Assembly: GCA_900318145.1 (NCBI GenBank)
Contig: ONJM01000004.1
Location: 62,001 to 126,000, forward strand
Reading direction: 5' to 3'
DNA: 64,000 nucleotides
DNA from: an uncultured Eubacteriales bacterium
Lineage (GTDB): Bacteria > Bacillota > Clostridia > Christensenellales > Aristaeellaceae
The position numbers and the translations under genes are program-made. This document shows positions 32,902-42,481 of the stretch, piece by piece; the first letter of the stretch is position 1; each line of letters opens with the position of its first letter. Under the pieces are notes generated by a model. It worked only from the letters and a program-made list of their open reading frames with translations. It was not told where the DNA came from and did no database searches.

Positions 32902-33567
32902 ATGTATAAATACATAAAACGTGGTATAGATATTCTGATTGGGATAGCTGCAATGCCATTTTTAGGGATTGTAATTATATTTGTTGGATTAGCAATAAAG
33001 ATGGATGACGGCGGGCCGGTTTTTTACAGATCAAAGAGAATTGGCTTAAGAAGCAAGATATTTGACATGCTAAAGTTTAGGTCGATGATTGTGAATGCTC
33101 CGAACTGGACCAACAAAGATGGCAGTACTTATAATGCGGTGGATGATGATCGTGTCACAAAAGTTGGACGATTTATTCGAAAAACGAGTATTGATGAATT
33201 ACCGCAATTTTGGAATATTCTTAAGGGAGATATGAGTTTTATTGGGCCAAGAGCAAGCGGTGCTTTGGCGTTGAGTAATTATCAACCGGACGAAATGGCT
33301 AAAATGAATGTCAGACCAGGGCTGACAGGTTATACACAAGCATATTTCAGGAATGATTTGTCAGTCAGGGAAAAAAGATTAAAAGATGCCTGGTATGCGG
33401 AGCATATGACGTTTGCCTTGGATGTTAAGATTTTTTTCAGGTCTTTTCTGACTGTTTTTAGAAGAGACAACCTTTACACAAACAAATCCAATACATCTAA
33501 AGACGATCTATGGATTGATAACGGCAACGGAAAGCCTGAAGACGATAATAAAGTTGGTAAGGAGTAA
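32902..33567 (+). CDS. PglC-like initiating sugar-phosphate transferase
   Basis: A 221-aa polyprenyl-phosphate sugar-1-phosphate transferase of the small monotopic type. One re-entrant N-terminal helix (IKRGIDILIGIAAMPFLGIV), then KFRSM, SIDELPQFWNILKGDMS, FIGPR and RPGLTGY, which form the active site with the Asp-Glu pair in SIDELP. It moves a phosphosugar from a UDP-sugar to undecaprenyl phosphate and so starts the repeat unit. The acceptor is probably the 4-amino-6-deoxy sugar made by the dehydratase and aminotransferase here. It starts 2 nt after the ligase stop. Confidence 0.92.
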   Translation: MYKYIKRGIDILIGIAAMPFLGIVIIFVGLAIKMDDGGPVFYRSKRIGLRSKIFDMLKFRSMIVNAPNWTNKDGSTYNAVDDDRVTKVGRFIRKTSIDELPQFWNILKGDMSFIGPRASGALALSNYQPDEMAKMNVRPGLTGYTQAYFRNDLSVREKRLKDAWYAEHMTFALDVKIFFRSFLTVFRRDNLYTNKSNTSKDDLWIDNGNGKPEDDNKVGKE

Positions 33568-33572
33568 ATAAC

Positions 33573-34838
33573 TTGCATATTCTGAAATTGTCTGCATACT
33601 GCTATCCAGAACAGGAATCCAGTTCCCATCTGACGGATGACCTGTATGAAGCCTTTGCAGAAGCAGATTTTTATATTGAAAACTATGTCCCTATGCCGAC
33701 AAGAGGCGTATCTGACGAAGTCCGGAAAATATATAAAAAGAAGAAAGATGAGATATTATATAACGGCCATGTGATAATTCATCGTTTTTCTATGTTTCGG
33801 GAAGGCCGGAATCCTGTAGGACGCGCGATCAGATATGTACTGGTGAATACAATTCAGTACTGGAAGGGAACTCACGCCAAAGGTGTTGACGTTGTGCTGA
33901 GCGGAAGCACGCCGCCAACACAGGGAATGCTCTGTGCCCTTGTTAAAAAGAAACTCATGAAGAAGTACAAACGCTCAGTACGAATGGTATTTGCAATCCA
34001 GGACATCTTTCCGGATTCTATGGTTACCACTGGGATCACGCATAACGAAAGCTTGCTTTATAAAATCGGCAGCAGGATTTCTAATTTCGCCTACAGGTCG
34101 GCGGACCAAATTATTACAATCAGCGAATCAATGAAGCGCAATCTGGAAGAGAAAGGAGTACCGCCGGAAAAGATCATAGTGATATCCAACTGGATTGATG
34201 CAGACAAGGTGAAGTATGTCGACAAAAGCGAAAACACTTTGTTTGAAGAATACTCTATCGACAGAAACAAGTTTATCGTAGTTTATGCCGGCAACACCGG
34301 AGCATCACAGGGAGCCAGTGTCATTCCGTCAGCGGCTCGCTTGCTGGAAAAGGAAACGGATATCCAGTTTGAAATCTTTGGGGAAGGGACTGAATTCAGT
34401 ACTATTGTCAGAGAGTGTGAAAGCCTCAGCAATGTTTCTGTTCATGGCTTGCTTCCGATAGAAAGAGTCTCCGAGGTGTACAGCCTTGGAGATATTGCAC
34501 TGATTACCTGCAGACGAGGCGTAGGGAAAGCAGGTTTGCCCAGTAAAACCTGGAGTATTATGGCTTGCGACACACCGATTATTGCCTCGTTTGATACAGA
34601 CAGTGATCTGGAGGAAACTCTGAGGAGTGCAAACGCTGGGGAATGTGTGGCGCCGGAGGAGCCCGAAGCACTGGCGGAAGCGATCAAAAAAGCATATGCA
34701 AAGTGGAAAAAAGGGCAGTATATAAAGGCGGATACACGGTCTTTTGTAATGCAATTTGCAGACAAGAAATCATGTGTGTCTAAGTATGTGGAGACTATCA
34801 ATGATTTTGCAGATAATGGAAGTGATTACAGAAAATGA
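33573..34838 (+). CDS. GT4-type glycosyltransferase (WbuB-like)
   Basis: 421 aa from TTG 33573; AAGGAG lies 9 nt upstream, inside the end of the previous gene. GT-B fold of the GT4 kind: N-terminal LKLSAYCYPEQESSSHLTDD, VLSGSTPPTQGM, QDIFPDSM, a second domain with VVYAGNTGASQGASVI, FGEGTE and the donor site GKAGLPSKTWSIMACDTPI. Related WbuB-like enzymes add the second sugar of the unit. Its stop overlaps the next start (ATGA). Confidence 0.85.
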   Translation: MHILKLSAYCYPEQESSSHLTDDLYEAFAEADFYIENYVPMPTRGVSDEVRKIYKKKKDEILYNGHVIIHRFSMFREGRNPVGRAIRYVLVNTIQYWKGTHAKGVDVVLSGSTPPTQGMLCALVKKKLMKKYKRSVRMVFAIQDIFPDSMVTTGITHNESLLYKIGSRISNFAYRSADQIITISESMKRNLEEKGVPPEKIIVISNWIDADKVKYVDKSENTLFEEYSIDRNKFIVVYAGNTGASQGASVIPSAARLLEKETDIQFEIFGEGTEFSTIVRECESLSNVSVHGLLPIERVSEVYSLGDIALITCRRGVGKAGLPSKTWSIMACDTPIIASFDTDSDLEETLRSANAGECVAPEEPEALAEAIKKAYAKWKKGQYIKADTRSFVMQFADKKSCVSKYVETINDFADNGSDYRK

Positions 34839-35920
34839 AAAAAGTCATTCTTCTCGCACCAACGCCTCCTCCTGCTGGTGGTATAGCGGGATGGACAGCA
34901 AGAATGTTGAAAGCAAAACTCAAAAACGGATGGCAAGTAGAAGTCGTTGATGAAAAAAGCATTGGAAACAGAGAAGTTTTTGGGGAAAGCGGGAAGAGAC
35001 ATTTTGCAGAAGAAATAAGTCGCAGTTTTCAGATATGGAAAAAGCTAAAAGAATCACTACGGGATCCTGAGGCAAAAGTAGTACAATCCTGTATTCCTGC
35101 TTATACATTCAGCATGTTGAGGGAATACGTATGTGCATTAATAACAAAACAAAAAAAGCGGAAGTTTATTGTTCATTTCAGATGTACGGTACCGAATGCA
35201 ATTGTTCATAGATATGAGAAGTTTATTCTGAAAAGATTGTGCAATATTAGCGACATGGTTTTTTCACTGAACAGACAGTCTAAAGAGATGCTGTGTGAAT
35301 TAACAAAAACGCCAGTCAGAATTATTCCTAATTTTATTTCTGAAGATGAACTCGTTCTCGATAGAAATATAAATGATGAACTGAGAACAATTATTTATGT
35401 AGGAGGCATTGTTGAAAACAAAGGGATCAGAGAAATAATCAATGTAGCAGAAAAAATACCGGATATACAATTTCTTTTAATTGGAAAAGGTGACAGCATT
35501 TTTGAAGAAGAAGCAAAACGCAGAGAAATAGCAAATGTGGTTTTCTCCGGAGGAAAAGATCACGAAACAGTAAAAAAAGAGCTTTTGAAGGCAGATGCTT
35601 TTATTTTTCTGACGCATTTTCGCGGAGAAGGTTTTTCTAATTCTTTATGTGAAGCAATGGCAGCAGGATTGCCCTGTATTGTGACAGACTGGGCTGCAAA
35701 TAGAGATATGATAGGAGAAGAAGGAGGAATAGTGATTTCTTCTATTGGTGATATTGATACAGTTGTTTCAGCAATACAATCCATTAGAAATAGAGATGTC
35801 AGAGTAAATATGTCAAAAAGAAATATTCAAAAGGTGAAAGCTGATTATATTGAGTCTGCTGTTATAAAACAATATATTGATTCATATGAAGAATTAATAG
35901 GAAAAAACCTTATCGAATGA
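34835..35920 (+). CDS. Glycosyltransferase, GT4 family
   Basis: 361 aa. N-terminal APTPPPAGGIAGWTARML, second domain YVGGIVENKGIREIINVA, LIGKGD and the donor-binding GEGFSNSLCEAMAAGLPCIVT. Retaining GT-B enzyme that adds one sugar of the repeat unit on the cytoplasmic side; donor and linkage unknown. Overlaps the previous gene by 4 nt. Confidence 0.85.
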   Translation: MKKVILLAPTPPPAGGIAGWTARMLKAKLKNGWQVEVVDEKSIGNREVFGESGKRHFAEEISRSFQIWKKLKESLRDPEAKVVQSCIPAYTFSMLREYVCALITKQKKRKFIVHFRCTVPNAIVHRYEKFILKRLCNISDMVFSLNRQSKEMLCELTKTPVRIIPNFISEDELVLDRNINDELRTIIYVGGIVENKGIREIINVAEKIPDIQFLLIGKGDSIFEEEAKRREIANVVFSGGKDHETVKKELLKADAFIFLTHFRGEGFSNSLCEAMAAGLPCIVTDWAANRDMIGEEGGIVISSIGDIDTVVSAIQSIRNRDVRVNMSKRNIQKVKADYIESAVIKQYIDSYEELIGKNLIE

Positions 35921-36014
35921 AATAATCAAAATGAAAAAAATGGAACGATAGATGAATTTGTTCAAAAATAGTTTTATTTGTTTTTGAAATAGCGAATCAA
36001 GAGGTTTTGAATAT

Positions 36015-37115
36015 ATGCGTTATTTATTTGTTGCTCAGACGCTTTCACAAGGAGGAGCAGAACGTGTAATAACTGTTCTTTCATCAGCTTTAACGAAAGG
36101 AGGAGCAGATGTTACAGTAATAAAATATTTTAATACTGAAAATGAATATGAGATAGACGAGAAAGTAAAAGTAATAAATCTATTAAGTAGTGATACTTCC
36201 ACATATAGAAAAAAAGACAAATTGATAGTAATTAATAGATTAAGGAAAGAAATAAAAAAGATTAAGCCTGACTGTATTATTCCTTTTACATTGCCAGTTG
36301 CAGAATTGACACAGATTGCAGTTGTAGGTTTAAATGTTAATGTTTTTCAATCTATTCGTATAAATCCAAAGGTTATGCCTGCTAATCGATGGAAGAGAAT
36401 AATTCGGGATTGGCTGGTATATCGATCGAAATGTACATTTGTACAGAATTCTCAACAAAAGCAGTATTTTAAAGCAAGCCATCATGATCGTATACATGTT
36501 TTATACAATCCTGTTTCTGAAGGCTTTTTTGAAGTCAATCCAAAGATTCATAGTGAAAAATTTACAATTTGCGCACTTGGAAGGTTGACCGATCAAAAGA
36601 ATTATCCATTGATGATCGATGCATTTGTCGAAGCATTCAAAGATGAATCATCAGTAGAATTGAGGATATTTGGGGAAGGACCTCAAAAAGAAATACTGAA
36701 GGATTATATTGATAGATATAATATGGCAACAAGAATTAAGCTTATGGGTCGTACTAGTGATGTTATATCAGTATTTCAAGAGGCAGATCTATATGTGTTA
36801 TCTTCAGACTGGGAAGGTATGCCAAATGCATTGATTGAAGCGATGGCATGTCAAACCTTCTGTATATCTACAGATTGTCCAACAGGTCCATCAGATCTAA
36901 TCCAAAATGGTATTAATGGATTATTGGTTCCTGTTGGTGATAAACAGGCTTTAAAAGAGGCATTCATATATGTTTTCAATTTACCATACAGTGAAAAAAA
37001 GATAATAAGTGAAAGAGCAAGAGAAACTATCAAGCGCCTGTGCTCTAGCCAAAGCATTGCATTCAAAATGAATATGATTTGTGAATCTGTTGTTATGAAA
37101 AGGAAAAAGAAATGA
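36015..37115 (+). CDS. Glycosyltransferase, GT4 family
   Basis: 366 aa, with the usual N-terminal GT4 start LFVAQTLSQGGAERVI, second domain ICALGRLTDQKNYPLMIDAF, FGEGPQ and the donor site SDWEGMPNALIEAMACQTFCI. Enzymes with SQGGAER and this spacing often transfer Gal, GalNAc or related sugars, but the donor cannot be told here. AAGAGG precedes ATG 36015 after a 94-nt AT-rich gap, and the stop overlaps the next start (ATGA). Confidence 0.87.
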   Translation: MRYLFVAQTLSQGGAERVITVLSSALTKGGADVTVIKYFNTENEYEIDEKVKVINLLSSDTSTYRKKDKLIVINRLRKEIKKIKPDCIIPFTLPVAELTQIAVVGLNVNVFQSIRINPKVMPANRWKRIIRDWLVYRSKCTFVQNSQQKQYFKASHHDRIHVLYNPVSEGFFEVNPKIHSEKFTICALGRLTDQKNYPLMIDAFVEAFKDESSVELRIFGEGPQKEILKDYIDRYNMATRIKLMGRTSDVISVFQEADLYVLSSDWEGMPNALIEAMACQTFCISTDCPTGPSDLIQNGINGLLVPVGDKQALKEAFIYVFNLPYSEKKIISERARETIKRLCSSQSIAFKMNMICESVVMKRKKK

Positions 37116-38008
37116 GAAGAATTACAGCATATGATCTATTTTCTTACTTTGGAGCTAGAGGATTATTAAATTGGATACCGGATAATGAATATTTAAAGAT
37201 ACAATACTATTTGAAGCTTCATAGAAAATTGCATTTAGATACACCAAAAACGATGAACGAAAAGCTTCAATGGCTGAAAATACATGATAGGAATCCAGTT
37301 TATTCTGAATTAGTTGATAAGTACAAAGTACGAAGTCATATTGAAAAGATTGTTGGCAAAGAAGTATTGCTTCCATTATTAGGCGTTTGGGATAAGCCTG
37401 AGGACATTTGTTTTAAAAAACTTCCAAATCAGTTTGTATTAAAGTCCAATCATGATAGTGGGGGCGTAGTATTGTGCAAAGATAAGACGAGTTTGGATTT
37501 TAGAGCAGTAATAAAGAAACTAAATCGAAAAATGCACCGAAACTATTACTGGGGGAATAGAGAATGGCCATACAAAAATGTTCAACGATTAGTTCTTGCT
37601 GAAGAATATATACAAGATAATTATGAAGAAAGTACATTAACTGATTACAAGTTTTACTGTTTTAATGGTAAACCTGATTTTGTATTGGCATGTGTTGATC
37701 GAAAACCTGGATATGCCAATTTCATTTTTTTTGATAGAAATTGGAATAAAATGAATTATAATTTTCAAACAGATGAAGAAGAGAAGAGGATTGTTCCTAA
37801 ACCAATTAATTTAGAGATAATGTTTGAGATGGCAGAGAAGATTGCAAAATACGTGAATAGTCCATTTCTAAGAGTAGATCTATATAATTCTCAGGGGAAA
37901 GTATACTTTGGCGAAATAACTTTCTATCCGCATAGTGGTATGGATGGCACAATAAAAACAGAAATAGATAATATGCTTGGTGAAAAAATAAAGCTTCCCA
38001 TTGTTTAA
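37112..38008 (+). CDS. TupA-like ATP-grasp protein, copy 1
   Basis: A 298-aa member of the TupA-like ATP-grasp family: LHLDTPKTMNEKLQWLKIHDR near the start, DKYKVRSHI, LKSNHDSGG as ATP/phosphate loop, TDYKFYCFNG, and RVDLYNSQGKVYFGEITF near the end. The family is named for TupA, linked to teichuronopeptide synthesis, and is common in capsule loci; the acceptor is usually unknown. A second copy lies at 39240, on the other side of the polymerase gene. Confidence 0.85.
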   Translation: MRRITAYDLFSYFGARGLLNWIPDNEYLKIQYYLKLHRKLHLDTPKTMNEKLQWLKIHDRNPVYSELVDKYKVRSHIEKIVGKEVLLPLLGVWDKPEDICFKKLPNQFVLKSNHDSGGVVLCKDKTSLDFRAVIKKLNRKMHRNYYWGNREWPYKNVQRLVLAEEYIQDNYEESTLTDYKFYCFNGKPDFVLACVDRKPGYANFIFFDRNWNKMNYNFQTDEEEKRIVPKPINLEIMFEMAEKIAKYVNSPFLRVDLYNSQGKVYFGEITFYPHSGMDGTIKTEIDNMLGEKIKLPIV

Positions 38009-38032
38009 CAGAAATGATATAAGGGAATCAGT

Positions 38033-39268
38033 ATGAGATACATAAAGGAAAATCAAACGGGATCATCTATAAAAAATTTATGCACATGGTTGTTCCAATT
38101 GTGCGTAATAGCAGATGCGATTATCGGTTTTGATCCAAGGCTGTATATTGTTTCAAAAGGTTGCATGCTAGCTTTTTTTATAGTCATGTTGTTTAATATT
38201 ATATGGAATTTGGATCTAAAGATTGGTAGTGCATTTGTATTACCAGTACTTTTCATGTTAGTTACTGTGGCTAGTTGTATGTGGGCAGATTATCCAAATG
38301 CAACTATTTTAAAGTTAACTACTCAAGTGCAATTATATGTTTTATTCTTTTTTACTTATGCACTATTTACTAATGAAACAATTGATGTTAGAAAGTATTT
38401 TGACGCACTATATATAGCTGGCATTGGAATGACACTTTTTGCTTTATATCGATATGGCTTAACTGGGATTATAAAAGGAATGAATGAGGGCAAACGCATT
38501 GGAAGAATGATAACAAACGAAAATGTGTTTGGCATGGTTTTTTCGAAAGCAGCAATAGTTGCTTTCTTTTATTATTTGAGATCAAAAAAAGCCCAAATAC
38601 GGCTAATTCATATTTTTCTTATAATTATTTTTACTTTTTTTGCCTTCAGTAGCGGATCTAAAAAGGCGTTTCTCATGATATTAGCTGGTATCTTTGGTAT
38701 CAATATATTAGAAAATGGAATAAAAAAATCATGGAAAACAATAATGGTGAGTGTACTAATCATTTTATGTATTTTTTTGATTTTGCAATTGCCGGTTTTT
38801 TCTACGATGAATGAGCGTATTATGGGCTTTTTTACAGGTGAAAAAGATAAAAGTGAATTGCAACGTACGAAAATGATAGATTTAAGTTTGCAATTATTTT
38901 ATGAAAAACCAATACTAGGCCATGGTTTTAATAATTTTGGTACGATTACAGGATTAGGAGCATACTCACATAACAATATGACAGAAGTGCTTGTAAGTAC
39001 TGGATTGATCGGCTTCATTTTATTCTATTTTCCATATGTAAATATATTAAAATGGGGTTGGAAAAATGGTGTAATGAAGAAAGATTACGTTGTGATTTTG
39101 TTTTTGATTCTTTCTGTTATATATCTAATCTTTGGATACGGAATGGTCGAGTATTATGACAAAGAATATTGGATGTTTTTAGGGGTTATGGTTGCATGTG
39201 TTGATAATGAGAAAATAATGCGAAAAGAGGAAGGAATAAATGCATCATTACAGACAATACCTTGTTAA
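38033..39268 (+). CDS. O-antigen polymerase/ligase-like membrane protein (Wzy)
   Basis: A 411-aa protein with about 10-12 membrane helices and a large loop containing LFYEKPILGHGFNNFG and YSHNNMTEVLVSTGLIGF, the Wzy_C/O-antigen ligase signature. It polymerises lipid-linked repeat units outside the membrane. Together with the flippase at 44218 and the BY-kinase at 19440 it defines a Wzx/Wzy-type pathway. The end overlaps the next gene by 29 nt. Confidence 0.85.
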   Translation: MRYIKENQTGSSIKNLCTWLFQLCVIADAIIGFDPRLYIVSKGCMLAFFIVMLFNIIWNLDLKIGSAFVLPVLFMLVTVASCMWADYPNATILKLTTQVQLYVLFFFTYALFTNETIDVRKYFDALYIAGIGMTLFALYRYGLTGIIKGMNEGKRIGRMITNENVFGMVFSKAAIVAFFYYLRSKKAQIRLIHIFLIIIFTFFAFSSGSKKAFLMILAGIFGINILENGIKKSWKTIMVSVLIILCIFLILQLPVFSTMNERIMGFFTGEKDKSELQRTKMIDLSLQLFYEKPILGHGFNNFGTITGLGAYSHNNMTEVLVSTGLIGFILFYFPYVNILKWGWKNGVMKKDYVVILFLILSVIYLIFGYGMVEYYDKEYWMFLGVMVACVDNEKIMRKEEGINASLQTIPC

Positions 39269-40163
39269 TCCTTGGAAACTCATAAGAGTTTTAGGTGCAT
39301 TGGGATATATGAATTGGATTCCAGATAGATTGTTTTTGCAGTTAATGTACCGTGCTGAATTTGGTATAAAGCTTGATCTAGACAATCCAAAGCGATTTAA
39401 TGAAAAAATACAATGGCTTAAGCTCTACGATAGAAGACCAATTTATTCGGATTTAGTTGATAAGTATAAGGTGAGAAATTATGTAAAAGAAAAAATAGGT
39501 AGCGAATATCTAGTTCCCTTATTAGGAGTCTGGGAAAACCCGGAGGAAATTGCATTTGATAGTCTTCCAGAGAAATTTGTTCTTAAATGCAATCACGATA
39601 GTGGAACTGTTGTTATTTGTAAAGATAAATCGAAACTAGATATTCATAAAACAGTGGAATATTTAAAAAAACGGTGCAGTAATAACTTTTATTGGGGAGG
39701 ACGTGAATGGCCATATAAAAATGTAAAACCAAAAGTGATTTGTGAACAGTATTTGGAGAATACTGATATGCATGGTTTGATAGATTATAAAATCTATTGT
39801 TTTGATGGCAATCCTAAATTAATGATGATTGCAACGGATAGATTTACAGGAAAAGAAACTCATTTTGATTTCTTTGATCAGGATTTCAAATGGCTAGACT
39901 TAGAATGGGAAGTTCATCGCTCAGAAGTACCTCCTAAGAAACCAAATAGATTTGATGAGATGATGAAGATAGCAAAGAAGCTTTCAGTAGATATACCACA
40001 AGTCAGAGTGGATCTATATGAGGTGAACGACAAAATTTACTTTGGTGAAATGACCTTTTATGATGGAAGTGGTATGCAGAAAATTACTCCAGATAAATGG
40101 GATTATATTCTTGGTTCATGGATTAATTTGCCTCAAAAGGAGAGTAAAAAATGCGCATACTAA
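39240..40163 (+). CDS. TupA-like ATP-grasp protein, copy 2
   Basis: A 307-aa paralogue of the 37112 gene product: LDLDNPKRFNEKIQWLKLYDR, DKYKVRNYV, LKCNHDSGT, IDYKIYCFDG and RVDLYEVNDKIYFGEMTF. GGAAGG precedes ATG 39240 inside the polymerase gene. Two copies around the polymerase suggest two different acceptor sites or a duplication. Overlaps CapA by 13 nt. Confidence 0.85.
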   Translation: MHHYRQYLVNPWKLIRVLGALGYMNWIPDRLFLQLMYRAEFGIKLDLDNPKRFNEKIQWLKLYDRRPIYSDLVDKYKVRNYVKEKIGSEYLVPLLGVWENPEEIAFDSLPEKFVLKCNHDSGTVVICKDKSKLDIHKTVEYLKKRCSNNFYWGGREWPYKNVKPKVICEQYLENTDMHGLIDYKIYCFDGNPKLMMIATDRFTGKETHFDFFDQDFKWLDLEWEVHRSEVPPKKPNRFDEMMKIAKKLSVDIPQVRVDLYEVNDKIYFGEMTFYDGSGMQKITPDKWDYILGSWINLPQKESKKCAY

Positions 40164-41311
40164 TCGGGGCGGATATAGTACCTACGAGAAGTAATATAGA
40201 TCTTTTCAAATCTGGGGATGCTAAGGCATTGATTGGAGATGAATTGCAGAGTATTTTCAAACAAGCAGATTATAGAATATTTAACCTTGAAGTACCGTTG
40301 ACAGAAATAGAAACTCCAATTCAAAAATGTGGAGAATCGCTTATTGCTCCTGTCCAGAGTATTGAAGGCTTGAAAGCGATGAATATTGACCTTGTGACTT
40401 TGAGCAATAATCATATAATGGATCAGGGAAGACAAGGCCTAGATAGTACAATAAGAGAGTTGGAAGAAGCTCATATTGCTCATGTGGGGACAGGCTATAC
40501 TTCTGATGAGGCGTCAAAACCTTATGTTTTTTTTTGTGATGGAAACAAAATTGGTGTATATGCGTGCACAGAACATGAGTTCTCTGTTGTTAACGAAAAG
40601 AATCCTGGGGCTAATCCTATTGATCTATTGGAAAGTTTTGACCATGTGTATCATCTAAAGCAAAATTGTGATTTTGTGATTGTCCTTTATCATGGTGGAA
40701 AGGAGCATTATCGCTATCCATCTCCAAACCAGCAAAAAATTTGTCATAAACTAGTAGATAAAGGCGCTGATTTAGTCGTATGTCAGCATAGTCATTGTAT
40801 TGGCTTGGAAGAAAAGTATAGACAAGGAACCATTGTTTATGGACAGGGAAATTTTTTGTTTGATGGTTCCAATAGTGAATATTGGCAGACTAGTTTGTTG
40901 ATTGAAATAGGTGATAGATTTTGTATAAATTATTTGCCATTAAAGAAAGAAAAAAATGTAGTAAGATTGGCTGATTCTAAAACAAGAAGAGAGATACTAG
41001 ATGACTTTTTTTCTCGTAGCTGTGAAATAAAAGAAGATGGAATAGTAGAAAAAAAATATAAGGAATTTGCAAATCATTACTTAACTGATTTTCTTTCAAT
41101 AGCTTCAGGAAAGAGATACGGAATTTTCATTCGTGCTTTAAATAGAATATGTGGCAATAAGATAATTGACGCATGTATTCACAGAAGATATACGAAAAGC
41201 AAATGTTTGACACTATTAAATCGCATAGAATGCGAAGCAAATAATGAGTTGTTTATTACGGGGTTAAGAATAAGCTTGGAAGGAGGAAAAATAGAAAATG
41301 TTAACAAATGA
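40151..41311 (+). CDS. CapA-type metallophosphatase-like capsule protein
   Basis: A 386-aa CapA family protein: ILIGADIVPTR at the start, FNLEVPLTE, LSNNHIMDQGRQGL (metal-binding Asn-His), VLYHGGKEHYRYPSPNQQ and GADLVVCQHSHCIG with GQGNFLFD. CapA proteins act in poly-gamma-glutamate or other capsule synthesis; the exact reaction is unsettled. No membrane anchor, so it is probably cytoplasmic or peripheral. AAGGAG precedes the ATG; its 3' end overlaps the next gene by 14 nt. Confidence 0.85.
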   Translation: MRILIGADIVPTRSNIDLFKSGDAKALIGDELQSIFKQADYRIFNLEVPLTEIETPIQKCGESLIAPVQSIEGLKAMNIDLVTLSNNHIMDQGRQGLDSTIRELEEAHIAHVGTGYTSDEASKPYVFFCDGNKIGVYACTEHEFSVVNEKNPGANPIDLLESFDHVYHLKQNCDFVIVLYHGGKEHYRYPSPNQQKICHKLVDKGADLVVCQHSHCIGLEEKYRQGTIVYGQGNFLFDGSNSEYWQTSLLIEIGDRFCINYLPLKKEKNVVRLADSKTRREILDDFFSRSCEIKEDGIVEKKYKEFANHYLTDFLSIASGKRYGIFIRALNRICGNKIIDACIHRRYTKSKCLTLLNRIECEANNELFITGLRISLEGGKIENVNK

Positions 41312-41894
41312 ATTACGAATAAATTCCAAAAAAAAACTCAAAGAATATTTGCAGAAAGAATCTACACTTTATGAGTGCGGGTTATTACAAAGAATATTTT
41401 GTATTTCTGAAAAAGCCATATTGAGAAAGCACCAAATACTTTTGCGAAAAACAGAGTATTATACAAATATTCATTCGGTAGTTTTAAAAAACATATATCG
41501 GTTTAAACTGTGCTTATTACAAAACAAATACTCACTTCATATACCAATTAATTGTTGTGAAGAAGGTTTACATATCATGCATTTAGGGCCAGTGTTGATA
41601 AATAATAAAGCAGTACTAGGCAAGAAGTGTTCATTACATGTTAATTCTGCAATTGTTGCGAATGGAATTACCGATGAAGCTCCACATTTGGGAGATAACG
41701 TAGTAGTAGGTATTGGTGCAGTAATTATTGGACCTATTTATTTGGCAGATAATATTGCTGTTGGAGCAAACGCATTGGTGAATAGAAATTTTATGGAAGA
41801 AAATATTGCGATTGCAGGTATTCCTGCTAAAAAAATCAGCAATAATGGCAGCTTGGAATGGAACAAACAAAAAACGCAAGAGGTACCACAATGA
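41298..41894 (+). CDS. Serine-acetyltransferase-like left-handed beta-helix acyltransferase
   Basis: A 198-aa protein. The N-terminal ~100 residues are helical; the rest is a hexapeptide-repeat beta-helix (LGPVLINNKAVLGKKCSLH, later VVGIGAVIIGPIYLADN and GIPAKKIS), as in CysE-like serine acetyltransferases found in EPS loci. It most likely O- or N-acetylates a sugar. Catalytic His is plausible in CSLHVN. GGAGG precedes the ATG; the stop overlaps the next start (ATGA). Confidence 0.78.
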   Translation: MLTNELRINSKKKLKEYLQKESTLYECGLLQRIFCISEKAILRKHQILLRKTEYYTNIHSVVLKNIYRFKLCLLQNKYSLHIPINCCEEGLHIMHLGPVLINNKAVLGKKCSLHVNSAIVANGITDEAPHLGDNVVVGIGAVIIGPIYLADNIAVGANALVNRNFMEENIAIAGIPAKKISNNGSLEWNKQKTQEVPQ

Positions 41895-42481
41895 ATGCAG
41901 CTGTTTTTTTTCAAAAGCATGGGCGAGGTTTTATTAATACTGTATTGAAGAAATTATATTTTTTAATATTTATCAGAAACGACAAAGCCAGAGTTAAATA
42001 TTTGCGAGACGCTGGTGCGAGTATTGGGAAGAATGTTCATATCGCGAAAATTGATCAAATTGGTACCGAACCCTTTTTGGTATCAATTGGAGACAATGTG
42101 TTTTTTTCTGGGACAGAAACACAATTGATCACTCATGATGGAGGAGTTTCTCAGACATATTTAATGGGAATATCCACACATAAATATGATTGTTTTGGAA
42201 AAATAACAATTGGGAACAACTGCTTTATTGGCATGCGTAGTATTATTTTGAAAGATGTGAACATTGGAGATAATTGCATAATTGGTGCGGGATCTGTGGT
42301 TACAAAGGATATACCAAGCGGAAGTGTGGCTTGCGGAGTTCCTGCGCGTATTATAGAAACTGTTGAAGAATATTATAATAAGAATAAAACAAAAGTTGAT
42401 GATACAATTGGATGGAATACATATAATAAGCGCAAGTATTTAGAGAATAAAGGGACTGTAGAGGTTCATTGTGATGATTAA
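41891..42481 (+). CDS. Hexapeptide-repeat acyltransferase
   Basis: About 196 aa from ATG 41891 (AAGAGG at 7 nt). A C-terminal beta-helix with IGNNCFIGMRSIILKDVNIG and SVVTKDIPSGSVACGVPARI, following a helical N-terminus. A sugar O-acetyltransferase in the same operon as two others; substrate unknown. An in-frame start at 41858 lies inside the previous gene without a site. Confidence 0.82.
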   Translation: MNAAVFFQKHGRGFINTVLKKLYFLIFIRNDKARVKYLRDAGASIGKNVHIAKIDQIGTEPFLVSIGDNVFFSGTETQLITHDGGVSQTYLMGISTHKYDCFGKITIGNNCFIGMRSIILKDVNIGDNCIIGAGSVVTKDIPSGSVACGVPARIIETVEEYYNKNKTKVDDTIGWNTYNKRKYLENKGTVEVHCDD

